A DNA stretch of 64,000 bases from Anaerostipes hominis (ex Lee et al. 2021) (GCF_002270485.1 NZ_NQOG01000011.1:39008-103007), one strand, 5' to 3'; shown: positions 52,467 to 62,729, numbered from the stretch's first letter. Program-made: numbers and translations. Notes: generated from the sequence alone by a model not told the origin.

Positions 52467-53844
52467 GGTCCTGATTCGGGTATTCACAGGAATTTTCCTG
52501 TGTTCGGCGACAGGAAGCGTTTTATTTCTTTACTGGAAACCTGTCAGCAAATATTTGGAGAAAAAAGGGGATGCAAAACTCAACTATGCGATTTTAAAGG
52601 TTATTATTTGTGCATTTTTTATTCCGGTGCTTTCTGTCATATTTGAGGATCTGTCACATAAGTCCTGGCTGTTTTCTTCTACTGCTGTGATCAGAAACAT
52701 TACGGAGATAACAGGCGTAATATGGCTTGCTGGAGCCGCAGCTTCGGGGTGCTTTTATTTTTTGAAATACAGGCGTCTGAGGAAGTCACTTGAGAATTCC
52801 TGTATTTGCAGCAGACAGACTCAGAAAATTGCGGATGAGTGCAGAAAAAAACTGTGTGTACGGCGAAAAATCACTGTTTACCAAAGCTACCAGGTTCCCG
52901 TGCCGTTTATCTGCGGGGTAATCAGCCCTGAGATTATACTGCCGGAGGAACGTTACACGAAGCAGGAACTTGAGATCATTCTTCTGCATGAGATGGAACA
53001 TTATAAACAGAGGGATATTTTTTGGAAACTGATGTGTAATGTCCTGGCCTGTGTTCACTGGTTTAATCCGCTGAAAAAGCAGATCTGCAGTCAGGTGGAG
53101 GATTGGAGCGAGGTGTCCTGTGATGTCCATGTGCTGAAGGTGTTCGGAAGCCTGAAACAGTATTTCAGCACGATCATTTCGATCGCCGCAAGAAAAAGCG
53201 GATACCGGCAGTATCTGGCCTCTGCACTTTATGAAAACAGCAGAGGGCTGGAACTGCGGATGCGGAGAACCGCCTCTATCAGGAAGATGAAGGGATTCCC
53301 GTGGAAAAGCGCACAAATATTTTTCATCTGTTTTTGCACTCTGGGAGCGGCAACGATCTCTGCAATATCTTATGGATATTATAGAGGATACATATATTTA
53401 GAAGATAAGACCAGCAGCAAAACAATATTAAAAGAAATGGATGCACCCAAATTAATGAAGGAAAAGCAGCGGAAGGGGACCTCATTGTCGAAACAGAGGA
53501 TGATGGAAGACGAAGTACCTGGCAAAGAAAAAGATATATGGATAGACTGGTGGCCGAAAGCAAACGAATTTTTGATGAGTAAGAAATTTCAGGCAGAAAA
53601 AGGAGACAGAATCCAGATGATGTTGTTATGTTCGGAGAATGATAACCCAAATGTTAACAATAATGAAATACTCGCAGGAGTCATAACACCGGATGGAACG
53701 CAGAAGTTTGTCTGTGATAAAGACAAGCTACAGCACAGCTTTTTGATAAAGGAAAGCGGAGAATACCAGTTTTTTGTAGAAAATCAGACAACAAAGAAGA
53801 TTCAGCTGGCAGGAGATTATGAACTTATTACAAAAAAACGATAA
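52447..53844 (+). CDS. BlaR1-like membrane metalloprotease receptor (M56) with a non-penicillin sensor domain
   Basis: 465 residues. About four membrane helices enclose an M56 zinc protease with HEMEH in IILLHEMEHYKQRD and HWFNPLKKQ. After the last helix (about residue 310) lies a sensor part of 150 residues. This is not a penicillin-binding domain: there is no SxxK motif. It resembles the small secreted protein encoded next: FLIKESGEYQFFVENQTTK against FTITKPGKYRVFVENKSGK. The receptor would sense an outside signal and cut BlaI. The shared domain suggests it senses the secreted protein or the ligand that the secreted protein binds. Confidence 0.85.
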   Translation: MSWETIEVLIRVFTGIFLCSATGSVLFLYWKPVSKYLEKKGDAKLNYAILKVIICAFFIPVLSVIFEDLSHKSWLFSSTAVIRNITEITGVIWLAGAAASGCFYFLKYRRLRKSLENSCICSRQTQKIADECRKKLCVRRKITVYQSYQVPVPFICGVISPEIILPEERYTKQELEIILLHEMEHYKQRDIFWKLMCNVLACVHWFNPLKKQICSQVEDWSEVSCDVHVLKVFGSLKQYFSTIISIAARKSGYRQYLASALYENSRGLELRMRRTASIRKMKGFPWKSAQIFFICFCTLGAATISAISYGYYRGYIYLEDKTSSKTILKEMDAPKLMKEKQRKGTSLSKQRMMEDEVPGKEKDIWIDWWPKANEFLMSKKFQAEKGDRIQMMLLCSENDNPNVNNNEILAGVITPDGTQKFVCDKDKLQHSFLIKESGEYQFFVENQTTKKIQLAGDYELITKKR

Positions 53845-53857
53845 AGGAAGAGCAGGA

Positions 53858-54313
53858 ATGAGAAAAATATTATTAAAAGCTATGGCAATCGCAGCGGCCT
53901 GTGCATTGATCACTGCCCCAATGTCTGTGTTCGCAGAAGAAGTGGACGGAGAGACAGAATATTTTTCAATGGAAGACGATCCGGATGTGACTGTTGAGAC
54001 TGTGGATGAAGTACTAATGACTACATATTCTACAGCGTATGCACTGAATTGGTCTGTGGGAAATAAAATTTCAAAACAGACAAAAGAATTCAGCAAAACA
54101 TCAGGGAGTACAGTGTCCATCTATGCGAAGATTGGACCAACTGTGAAAAATGTCACGATTGGAATTAAAAAAACCGGCGGCGGAAAAAAATACATCAAAG
54201 CAACCAGTACTGTAAATAGAACTTTTACAATTACAAAGCCAGGAAAATACAGAGTATTTGTTGAGAACAAATCAGGGAAGACCATTACTGTCAAAGGAAA
54301 TTACCGGCGGTAG
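53858..54313 (+). CDS. Small secreted beta-domain protein related to the BlaR1 sensor domain
   Basis: 151 residues. A signal peptide (MRKILLKAMAIAAACALITA, ending SVFA-EE) is followed by an acidic linker (about 30-50) and a beta-strand-rich domain (about 65-151). The end of the domain, TFTITKPGKYRVFVENKSG then TITVKGNY, is like the end of the BlaR1 sensor (SFLIKESGEYQFFVENQTT then IQLAGDY). It is encoded 14 nt after blaR1 with GGAAGAGCAGG as ribosome site. The role is unknown; a signal, a decoy or a pre-binding partner for the receptor are possible. An upstream in-frame ATG would add a non-signal extension. Confidence 0.75.
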   Translation: MRKILLKAMAIAAACALITAPMSVFAEEVDGETEYFSMEDDPDVTVETVDEVLMTTYSTAYALNWSVGNKISKQTKEFSKTSGSTVSIYAKIGPTVKNVTIGIKKTGGGKKYIKATSTVNRTFTITKPGKYRVFVENKSGKTITVKGNYRR

Positions 54314-54395
54314 TGATGAGATAGATGGAAAGGCGGTGATGCCGAAGAAAAAACAGACAGGACTTGCATTAGCAACGACACATAAGAAGGCGTTT

Positions 54396-54480
54396 ATAAT
54401 AAAGATCCATGCAATACAAATGGCGGCCAAACCAGATATCTGCAAATGCAGATAGCGTATCACATGGACGTCTTTATTAT
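54396..54480 (+). promoter_or_regulatory. Long structured inverted repeat before the Rhs gene
   Basis: ATAATAAAGA-T-CCATG (54396-54411) pairs with CATGG-ACG-TCTTTATTAT (54463-54480), about 15 bp with a bulge. An inner perfect palindrome ATCTGCA-AA-TGCAGAT (54438-54453) lies within. It occupies the intergenic region after the secreted protein and 40 bp before the Rhs start. It could be an attenuator, RNA-processing site, or remnant of a small inverted-repeat element. Confidence 0.5.
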
Positions 54481-54518
54481 AACAGACAGTACAACTGGAT
54501 GAAAGGAGAAGAGTTATA

Positions 54519-57500
54519 ATGAAGAAATTGGTAAAGCCAACAATCTGTGCGGCTCTGTCATTTATTTTGATGTTTACATCTGTTCAGTGGAGCGGCATTC
54601 TTGCCGGACCAAGGCGGGTAAATGCCGAGGCATCAAAAGATGTAAAAGAAGTCATTGACAGCGAGAGCACAAAAAATTCAACTACATTCCGCCTGTCCAA
54701 CGGAAAGAAGGAATCTGTGTTTTACGGACAGGATGTAAGGTACGAAGATGAAAATGGAAATCTGAAAGACTATGATCCGACCCTTGTGGAGATTAAAGAC
54801 AAGACCAGCGGGCACGGACATAATCTGAAAGACTATCAATACGAAAACAAAGACGGGGATAAAAAGCAGTATCTGCCCAAGAAGCTGACGGAATCCACTC
54901 CGGTTTTGATGGAGCATGATAAGTATGAAATCTCTTTTGCACCGATCACTGGAGAAGAAGAAAGCGGCATTAAGACACAGGACCAGCAGAAAGAAAAAAC
55001 AGAGGAGAATGCATTTTCTTGTATTAATAAGTTAAAAAGGACAAAACTCCAGAGAGAGGAAGTCCTGACGGCAGAAGACAAAAAAGAAGAGCTGCCGGTC
55101 AGTGTGGCATACGAGTCAGAAGATAAAAACTGTACGTTTTTATATCAGTCACTGGACACGGGAGTGAAAGAAAGTGTCACATTAAAAGAGATCCCGGACA
55201 GCAATCAGCTGAAGTTCCGGTTTTATGCCAAAAACCTGACAGCAAAGAAAAACATCGGGGACGGCGGCATCACGTTCTATGACAAAGAAAGTGAAGACAT
55301 CATTGCCTCACTGGAAGCTCCGTCAATGAATGATGACACGAAAGAAGCATACAATGAAAAATTATCCTATGATATTAAACCGATCAAGGACGAAAAAGAT
55401 ACTTATGAACTGACACTGACACTGGATGAGGAATATCTGAAAGACAAAAACCGCAAATATCCGATTACGATTGATCCCACAGTCACATGGAAAGGATCAA
55501 CAGACTTCTGGGACGTGTACGTGATCAATGGAAGTTACAAAAACACCAACTTTTATGATTCCGGCATAACGGCAATGATGGCTGGAAAGGCCAGCAAGGG
55601 AATATATCGTACATACCTGAGATTTAAGGATTTCACGGCAAAGATTAAAAATAAGTACGTGGACACTGCCACATTGACCATGTATGAAACCGGTGACAGC
55701 ACCAGCGGCCAGACGATTGAGGCAAGGAGAGTCACTTCTAACTGGTCAAGACCCGGACTTACATGGAGTAACCGTCCCGGATATTCCACAAATTATGGAA
55801 GTGTGACGACAACGGGAACCACCCATAAAGCAAGGAGCATCAACCTGACCAAATATGCCAGGGAGTGTGCAAACGGATCTATCACCTCCTACGGCGTCAT
55901 GCTGAAAAATGCGGATGAAACAAAGAAATACGGGCAGTTTTACAGTTCCAGGTATTCAAATGCAAGTTATAGACCCAAAATGAGTGTTACATATTATGAC
56001 GGGCCGACAACTCCGACTTCTGCTTCTGTGACTCCGCAGTATATGAAGAAGGGACAGACACTGACAGCGAAATGGGCAGGCATCAGTTCCAAATCCTTAA
56101 ACAGGGTAGAATACAGAGTTGCAACCTTTGATCCTGCTAAAAATGCGGAAGTGAACGCAAATTACCGCGCTTATTCCGGAAGCACAAAGCTTGGGACAAC
56201 AGGAAGCGGAAGCGCTTCTGTACCGGACAGTAAGAACTGGCCGGAGGGATGCTATAAGTTCGTCATCCGAGGTGTGGACAACGGAGGGATCAACGGTACC
56301 GGAAAAGGATATATATTTTATGTAGACGGGGCAAAACCAGTGATCCATGACGTGATCGTACAAGGGGAAGGAGCAAAAGGAACAACGGAAGATAATCCAT
56401 CTTCTGACATTGCTCCGGTTTTGAGCTGGCATGTTTCAGATACATATTTAAGTAAGGTCGAATATAAGGTAGAGAATGGAAGCTATATTAATTTAGGAAA
56501 TAGTTCAGCCGGAAGCATTGCTATTAACAGTGCATCTTTTAATGAAAATAGGTCTTACACTGTTACTATACGAGTTACTGATAAAGTGGGAAATCAAACA
56601 GAGAAAACAGTACAGTACTACTATGAAGATAAAGCCAAAGTATCTGATTATCAGCCAACCGAACCAGAGGTAAAGTCATCTTATGGGAAAGCACTGATTT
56701 CATGGAAACAAAGTTCGGCGAATCTTCCGGGAAGTATTTATTATGAAGTGCATTGGGGAGAAAGTGCAGACTTTACTCCAGATGACAGCAATCTGGTACG
56801 AAGTGCTGTTAAAGATACCTATGTCGCTGATATGAATACAGGTGACGGAAAAGAATACTATTATAAAGTATGTGCAGTGAAACTTGCAAAATCAGGAAAG
56901 GTACTATCAAGAAGCAATTATGTTACAACGGGAAAAGTAAGACAGCAAGAAGCAAGAGAGTTTGAGCAGTATCTGGGAGAAAAAGACTATCGGGACACAC
57001 TAGAACTATCGACACCAAATGGAACTGGTACTATTGATAAAGCCAGCGGAAATCTGACTTATTCAGGAGATGACTTTGATATTAATGTGGGTGGAATGGG
57101 GTTATCCTTGACCAGAACCTATAATAGCCAAAGTAAGAAAGCAGGTATGCTTGGAAATGGATGGTATGATACCTTTCATAAGCAGTTATATCAAGTGGGA
57201 GATAACCTTATCTTTCAAGATAGTGATGGAACTTATATTACCTTTGAGAAAAATGGAAACTCTTACACATCCAAAGAAACAAAAGATTATACACTGTCAC
57301 TGACTGAAAATAATTCGAAGGCGTCCACTTTAAAAAATGCCGCAAAAAGCACCGTTTTGGTCAATACGAGAGCAAATAACATATTAGGAAGAAGTACATC
57401 AAGAACAGCAACATATAATCCAAGCCATAATACAAAGACAGAAACAGGGGAAATACAGCCCGTAATTTCGGAAAAGAGTGTAATAGTCGTTTGTACATTG

Positions 57501-60500
57501 ACAGATAAAAATAACACAACATATCAGTTTGATGCCAATGGTCATATGACAGGAATGGAAGATGCCAATGGAAACTATGTTCTGTATGGATACAATGAAA
57601 AAGGACAATTAGAAACAGTAACCAGCAATAAGAATCAAACATTAACTTTAAAATATAACGGAGGAGACGGTGAGGATGCAGATCGGTTAAAAGAGATTGT
57701 CTTGCCGGATGAGACAAAGGTTTCCTATACATATGAAAAAGGAAATCTGATCAAAGCCACACACAGTTCCAAAGATGGAGGAGACTCTGTTGTCTATCAC
57801 TATGCATATGATTCAGAAGACCACTTAATAAACATCCAGGATGCAAAAGGGAATGACTATGGAATCTCTTACCAAGGACAAAAGGCGAGTAAAGTCACAA
57901 AACCGAATGGATCTTATCAACAACTCACTTATGGAGATGGAACAACAGCGGTATCCAATCATAAGAATGGGGGAGTGAAGCTTTCCGAAGACTCAATTAC
58001 TTATGATACATCCAATGGTAAATTATTATCAGCCACGGATGTCAATGGGATTACAACGACTTATAATTACGCAGATGCATCCAACAATTTGCTGCAGACA
58101 GGAACCACAGCCAAAGTTTATTATCAAACTTTAACAGATGGGGTGGTAAACTTTGCATCTGATGATAAGATTACAACGAGTACGACATATAATGCCGATG
58201 AAAATGTAGTCAAAGAAGTAGATGAGACTGGACAGGTAACAACCACAACCTATGGAGACAGCAAAAATAAAAATCTGCCGACCAATGAAGTGACCAGCAA
58301 TGAAGATGGGAAGGTCTCCAATGTTACAACAACCTATGATGAAAATGGAAATCCTTTAACAGAGAAAGATTCAGTTGCTGATACTGAGACAAAATATTTA
58401 TATGATAATAAAAATAATTGGGAGATGACAGATGAATGGCAGTATGAAGAGGGAGAAGAGATCTCACATGAAAAAGTAGACAGCGAGGAATTGGATCATG
58501 AGGTAAAAGAATCTAGTACTTTGACCCAGGGGAAGATAGAAGAAATTTCTACAGCAAAACAGGATAACATGGGTCGTGAGATCTACAGCAAAGATGAAAA
58601 GACAGGGGAAGAGACTTCGATTTCTTATGATTTCATGGGGAGAGTTACGAAATCTGTAAAGTCTCTTGATGGAATCAGTCAAACAGAGGTGAAGTCTTAT
58701 GATGCCAATGGAATGACGGTATCTGAAACTTCTAATACAGGGATTACTACTTCTTATGAGTATGATTCACTAAATCGTGTGACAACAGCTACGGAAAGTG
58801 CCGATGGAAAAACAAAGACTACAAAAACAGCGTATGGATATGAAGATGCGAATATCCATACCTTAGATGGTACAAAAGTATATCAGAATCTAGCTGTACA
58901 GACCGTTACGACCAATGGAACAGTTACATCAAAAAGTTATACAGATTCAGAGGGAAATGTAGTGCGTACTCTGAATGACGGAATTTATACGGATTATGTA
59001 TTTACAGGAGATGGAAAAGAAATAGCATCCATTGTTCTGGGGACAAACAAAACCGGGAAAGAAAAGGTTACAGTTCAATTGTTTGATAAAGAAGGGAATC
59101 AGACACACATCATTCGAAATCCAAATGTAACGGCAGGAAACATTACATTACAAAAGGATACGATCGTTACAAAAGCAGCCTACGATGCTAATGGTAATGA
59201 AACAGCAGAAACGGATGGAAAAGGAAATGAGACTACTTATACCTATGATGATCAAAACAGGATCACAGGAGTGTCCCAGGATGGAGGAAATGTCAGCAGT
59301 ACGATATCCTATGCCATGTTAGATGGAAAAAAAACAACAAGTATCACGGATGCCAAAGGTCATGTGAATATGGAAGTGACAAATGAGGCGGGACTTACGG
59401 AAAGTAGTATAGACCAAGGAGATGCAGAAGAGCGTATTTCTACAAAATATTCTTATGATGACAGTGGAAATAAGATAAAAGAAACTTTTAACAATGGAGC
59501 ATATAAAGCCTACAGTTATGACAAAAAGAACCGCATAACCAAAACGGAATCTTTTGAAGCACCGGAAGTAGGAGAAAGTAGTGGAACAAGGACATTAAAA
59601 ACAGCTTATCGGTATGACGCACAGGACAGGCTTTTAGAAGCAATTGATTATAGTGTTGTAGGAAATACAGAAACGGCTTACCGCTATACAGAATATACAT
59701 ATGACAGCCGGGGAAACGTAACAAGCTTTGCAGAACTCAGTCAAGAGAGCCAACCAACGGCTGAAGAGATATCAGCGAAAAAGATCCGTTATGTTTATGA
59801 TAGTGAAGGAAAACTCACAAAAGTTGCTTATCCAACCATAAAAGACGGGGTACAAGGATTAACTTATGAATATAATGAGAATGGATGGCTTATAAAAGTT
59901 GAGGCAAATGTAAAAACTGGAGAAAGCAGTACCGAAAAGACGATCCGAAGCTATTCCTATGATTCCTTTGGAAAAGTAAAAGAAATCAAAGATTACAGGA
60001 ATATTCTTTCTGCTGGAGACAAGGCAGTAAGAAAAATCTATACTTATGATAGTTTTGACCGCGTGAAAGAAATGATATACACAGATCTTGAGCATCCCGA
60101 TACGGTGATGGAATCTTATACCTATGAGTATGATAAGAATTCCTATATCACAAAAAAAACAGAGGTCAACAACTATCCACCAGAAGGTGAAAAAAAGATT
60201 GATGAATCAAAGGATTATACCTATGATGCCTTGGGAAGACTCACAAAAACGATAACAACCAATCATAAAAAAGATGATGAAAAGAAAACGACTACCTATG
60301 AGTATGATAAGGTTGGAAACCGTACTTTGGAGAATGTAAACGAGAAGGCTACAAGCTATAATTATAATGGGTTAGACCAGGCATTGACGGCGACAAAATA
60401 TGAAGGTGTCAGCGTTTCTGAACAGATCCAGTATGAGTATGATGCGAATGGAAATGAAATAAGCCAGCATAGTACGAAAACAGGAGAAACTACAAGGAGA

Positions 60501-61646
60501 AGTTATGACGCAGAGAATCGACTGAGTAAAGTGTCTGTAGAAAAAGATGGGAAGACTATGACCATTCAGGAAAATCAATATAATGGGGAAGGACAGAGGA
60601 TACGGAAGACAGAAGGAGATACCGTAAGGAACTATTATTACCAGGATGGAGTGGTTTCCTATACGACAGATGCAGCCAAGACACAAACAAGCCAAAATTT
60701 AATTGGACTGGAAAGAAACATCATTGGAACAGAGCGTTATGATGGTAACCAGACTTCCTATTATATGTATAATAAAGATATCCAGGGAAGTACGACAAGT
60801 CTTGTAAAAGAAGATGGAAGTGCTGATGCAACCTATCAATACACAGATTTCGGAGAGACAACGATCAGTGGAGCTAATCAGGCCAGAAATGAAATTTGTT
60901 ATACAGGTGGGATTTATGATAAAACTACAGCTTTTTATTATCTGAATGCAAGGTACTATAATCCTGAAGGTGGAAGATTTGCCACGGAAGATACCTATCG
61001 TGGGGAGCCAAATGATCAAGATACATATCACTTGTATACGTACTGTGCTAATAATCCAATTAACTATGCAGATCCAAGTGGACATAAGAAAGAATGGATT
61101 AGTAAGAAAAAAGGAAATGTATACAAGAGAAGTTTTAAAGAAATGCGTATATGTACGGATGGTAGAATTGCAAACAAATATGAAAAAAAGAAAAAGAGAC
61201 CTTATGAAGATAAAAATCATCAGGGAAAAACAGCATGTTTTGGTAATGTAGTTGCATCTGATGCGGTTCCGTATATTGTAATACCTTCCAGTATGAAAAA
61301 GTATAAATTTTCTTCAGGAGTAATTGTGAATAGAAAAAATGGGGATTATATGTACGCTGTAGTTGGTGAAACAGGTGGTACCAAACCAGTTGGTGAGGTA
61401 TCCATATATGCGGCATGGAAAATGAATTACATAACGCCACCGAAAAACCATCAAGTATACGAAAATCATAGAATCGGAAATAAAAGTCAAAATGGAAGAT
61501 GGAAGATTATTCTTTTCCAAAAATCTGCTCCAAACTCTAAAAAAGCAAAAAGTGGATGGAAATATAAAAAAACGAGTACACTTAATCCCCAGATAAAAAG
61601 TGTAGGACAGAAATGTTATAAAGGAACAGGAAAATGCTTAAATTAA
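54519..61646 (+). CDS. Secreted Rhs-repeat polymorphic toxin
   Basis: 2,375 residues. Order: signal peptide (ends VNA-EA); an N-terminal region of about 300; a DNRLRE-type domain (about 310-495); Ig/FN3-like modules (about 495-830); the DUF6531 region (about 845-900, DDFDINVGGMGLSLTRTYNS); tens of YD repeats (about 990-2080, such as YDDQNRITGVSQDG); the Rhs core (about 2087-2190, DIQGSTTSLVKEDGSADATY, LNARYYNPEGGRFATEDTYRG, NNPINYADPSGH); and a variable tip of 185 residues. The tip contains AVPYIVIPSS and GETGGTKPVGEVSIYAA, similar to GH75 chitosanases, which carry an Asp and Glu at GD-TG and GE. The next gene is probably its immunity protein. Confidence 0.9.
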   Translation: MKKLVKPTICAALSFILMFTSVQWSGILAGPRRVNAEASKDVKEVIDSESTKNSTTFRLSNGKKESVFYGQDVRYEDENGNLKDYDPTLVEIKDKTSGHGHNLKDYQYENKDGDKKQYLPKKLTESTPVLMEHDKYEISFAPITGEEESGIKTQDQQKEKTEENAFSCINKLKRTKLQREEVLTAEDKKEELPVSVAYESEDKNCTFLYQSLDTGVKESVTLKEIPDSNQLKFRFYAKNLTAKKNIGDGGITFYDKESEDIIASLEAPSMNDDTKEAYNEKLSYDIKPIKDEKDTYELTLTLDEEYLKDKNRKYPITIDPTVTWKGSTDFWDVYVINGSYKNTNFYDSGITAMMAGKASKGIYRTYLRFKDFTAKIKNKYVDTATLTMYETGDSTSGQTIEARRVTSNWSRPGLTWSNRPGYSTNYGSVTTTGTTHKARSINLTKYARECANGSITSYGVMLKNADETKKYGQFYSSRYSNASYRPKMSVTYYDGPTTPTSASVTPQYMKKGQTLTAKWAGISSKSLNRVEYRVATFDPAKNAEVNANYRAYSGSTKLGTTGSGSASVPDSKNWPEGCYKFVIRGVDNGGINGTGKGYIFYVDGAKPVIHDVIVQGEGAKGTTEDNPSSDIAPVLSWHVSDTYLSKVEYKVENGSYINLGNSSAGSIAINSASFNENRSYTVTIRVTDKVGNQTEKTVQYYYEDKAKVSDYQPTEPEVKSSYGKALISWKQSSANLPGSIYYEVHWGESADFTPDDSNLVRSAVKDTYVADMNTGDGKEYYYKVCAVKLAKSGKVLSRSNYVTTGKVRQQEAREFEQYLGEKDYRDTLELSTPNGTGTIDKASGNLTYSGDDFDINVGGMGLSLTRTYNSQSKKAGMLGNGWYDTFHKQLYQVGDNLIFQDSDGTYITFEKNGNSYTSKETKDYTLSLTENNSKASTLKNAAKSTVLVNTRANNILGRSTSRTATYNPSHNTKTETGEIQPVISEKSVIVVCTLTDKNNTTYQFDANGHMTGMEDANGNYVLYGYNEKGQLETVTSNKNQTLTLKYNGGDGEDADRLKEIVLPDETKVSYTYEKGNLIKATHSSKDGGDSVVYHYAYDSEDHLINIQDAKGNDYGISYQGQKASKVTKPNGSYQQLTYGDGTTAVSNHKNGGVKLSEDSITYDTSNGKLLSATDVNGITTTYNYADASNNLLQTGTTAKVYYQTLTDGVVNFASDDKITTSTTYNADENVVKEVDETGQVTTTTYGDSKNKNLPTNEVTSNEDGKVSNVTTTYDENGNPLTEKDSVADTETKYLYDNKNNWEMTDEWQYEEGEEISHEKVDSEELDHEVKESSTLTQGKIEEISTAKQDNMGREIYSKDEKTGEETSISYDFMGRVTKSVKSLDGISQTEVKSYDANGMTVSETSNTGITTSYEYDSLNRVTTATESADGKTKTTKTAYGYEDANIHTLDGTKVYQNLAVQTVTTNGTVTSKSYTDSEGNVVRTLNDGIYTDYVFTGDGKEIASIVLGTNKTGKEKVTVQLFDKEGNQTHIIRNPNVTAGNITLQKDTIVTKAAYDANGNETAETDGKGNETTYTYDDQNRITGVSQDGGNVSSTISYAMLDGKKTTSITDAKGHVNMEVTNEAGLTESSIDQGDAEERISTKYSYDDSGNKIKETFNNGAYKAYSYDKKNRITKTESFEAPEVGESSGTRTLKTAYRYDAQDRLLEAIDYSVVGNTETAYRYTEYTYDSRGNVTSFAELSQESQPTAEEISAKKIRYVYDSEGKLTKVAYPTIKDGVQGLTYEYNENGWLIKVEANVKTGESSTEKTIRSYSYDSFGKVKEIKDYRNILSAGDKAVRKIYTYDSFDRVKEMIYTDLEHPDTVMESYTYEYDKNSYITKKTEVNNYPPEGEKKIDESKDYTYDALGRLTKTITTNHKKDDEKKTTTYEYDKVGNRTLENVNEKATSYNYNGLDQALTATKYEGVSVSEQIQYEYDANGNEISQHSTKTGETTRRSYDAENRLSKVSVEKDGKTMTIQENQYNGEGQRIRKTEGDTVRNYYYQDGVVSYTTDAAKTQTSQNLIGLERNIIGTERYDGNQTSYYMYNKDIQGSTTSLVKEDGSADATYQYTDFGETTISGANQARNEICYTGGIYDKTTAFYYLNARYYNPEGGRFATEDTYRGEPNDQDTYHLYTYCANNPINYADPSGHKKEWISKKKGNVYKRSFKEMRICTDGRIANKYEKKKKRPYEDKNHQGKTACFGNVVASDAVPYIVIPSSMKKYKFSSGVIVNRKNGDYMYAVVGETGGTKPVGEVSIYAAWKMNYITPPKNHQVYENHRIGNKSQNGRWKIILFQKSAPNSKKAKSGWKYKKTSTLNPQIKSVGQKCYKGTGKCLN

Positions 61647-61673
61647 TCTATATTTGTTGGAAGAGGTGTATGC

Positions 61674-62729
61674 ATGGAAAAGTTGAAAGTTTCAATAATA
61701 TTTATAATCACACTGACATTCGTTTGTGGTTTGTTTGCAGCATGTCAAAACAAGTCAAAACAAGTTCGATTTTCCGATCTTGTTGATTGGAACAAGGAAA
61801 AGATAGCTGAAAGCGGGTACCCTGAATGGGCACCCGCCCTTGTTCAGAATAAAACCTATGTTTTTTATCAAAATTCAGATTGGGAGATTATACGAGTTGA
61901 TAAAAATAACCATAAGAAAACAATCATAAAAAAACTTACAAAACTTCGTGATTCTCCTTATGATGTTGGGATGACTCTTTTAAACAATAGGTTATATTAT
62001 ATATATGACTCTTGTCTGTATCAATGTGATTTTAACGGAGATAATGAAACTCAAATTATTTCAAAACAAAAATTACAACAGTTTACAAAAAATACAAATA
62101 TTCAGGATACAGTTAATGGAGTAAAGTTTTATAAAAACGAGATGTATTTAATTATAGGGTGTGATGTACTAGTAAAGTTTAATTTTAATACAAAGGAATT
62201 GCAAACAGTAGCCAAGGAAGTTGGGTCCGGGACTTTTTATAAAGATGATTTTTATTACGTTGATTACACAGCATTGTATAAAGTGAATTTGGAGACATTA
62301 AAAAGGACGCTTGTGAGAGGTCAGAAGTATTCAAAAAAATTATTGAAAATAAAGGATACAGTGTATTACCAAACGATCATGAATATTAAAGGAAAGCTAT
62401 ATTATACTCGTTCCCAAGGTAAATGGGCATCAGAGGGTGGTGCACCATCGAAAGTATATTTGTATCAAGATAGTGGAAATGATATAAAAAAATACAATGC
62501 TAGTACAGATTTACATAATCTTGTATATGATGGAGGAAAAATTGCTTACTATGATACACATCCCAAGGAAATCAAACTTATTTTAGTAATTTATGATTTG
62601 GATACTGGAAAAGAAAGAAAAATAGATCTGCCAAAGGACTTCTCTCAGGTAGAGCAGCTTGTCGATGATATTTTATTATATCGGTCAGATAAGGGTCAAC
62701 TTACTTATTCTGTATTTAAAATTTCTTAA
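61674..62729 (+). CDS. Lipoprotein with propeller-like repeats, probable immunity protein
   Basis: 351 residues with signal peptide and lipobox (VCGLFAAC, Cys24). The mature part has repeated units such as NNRLYYIYDSCLYQCDFNG, KNEMYLIIGCDVLVKFNFNT and KDDFYYVDYTALYKVNLET, which resemble DUF5050/beta-propeller blades. Its place directly after the toxin tip, 27 nt from the Rhs stop, and its AT-rich composition are as for Rhs immunity genes. A lipoprotein outside the membrane would fit a tip that cuts wall glycans. The role is inferred. Confidence 0.6.
   Translation: MEKLKVSIIFIITLTFVCGLFAACQNKSKQVRFSDLVDWNKEKIAESGYPEWAPALVQNKTYVFYQNSDWEIIRVDKNNHKKTIIKKLTKLRDSPYDVGMTLLNNRLYYIYDSCLYQCDFNGDNETQIISKQKLQQFTKNTNIQDTVNGVKFYKNEMYLIIGCDVLVKFNFNTKELQTVAKEVGSGTFYKDDFYYVDYTALYKVNLETLKRTLVRGQKYSKKLLKIKDTVYYQTIMNIKGKLYYTRSQGKWASEGGAPSKVYLYQDSGNDIKKYNASTDLHNLVYDGGKIAYYDTHPKEIKLILVIYDLDTGKERKIDLPKDFSQVEQLVDDILLYRSDKGQLTYSVFKIS

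Noticed and set aside
54258..54455. Open frame of 65 codons between the secreted protein and Rhs
   Set aside because: It mostly overlaps the end of the secreted-protein gene and the inverted repeat, has no ribosome site and no recognisable pattern.
57000..61000. CRISPR-like or tandem DNA repeats
   Set aside because: The repetition is at protein level (YD repeats of about 20 residues) with diverged DNA; there are no uniform repeats and spacers.
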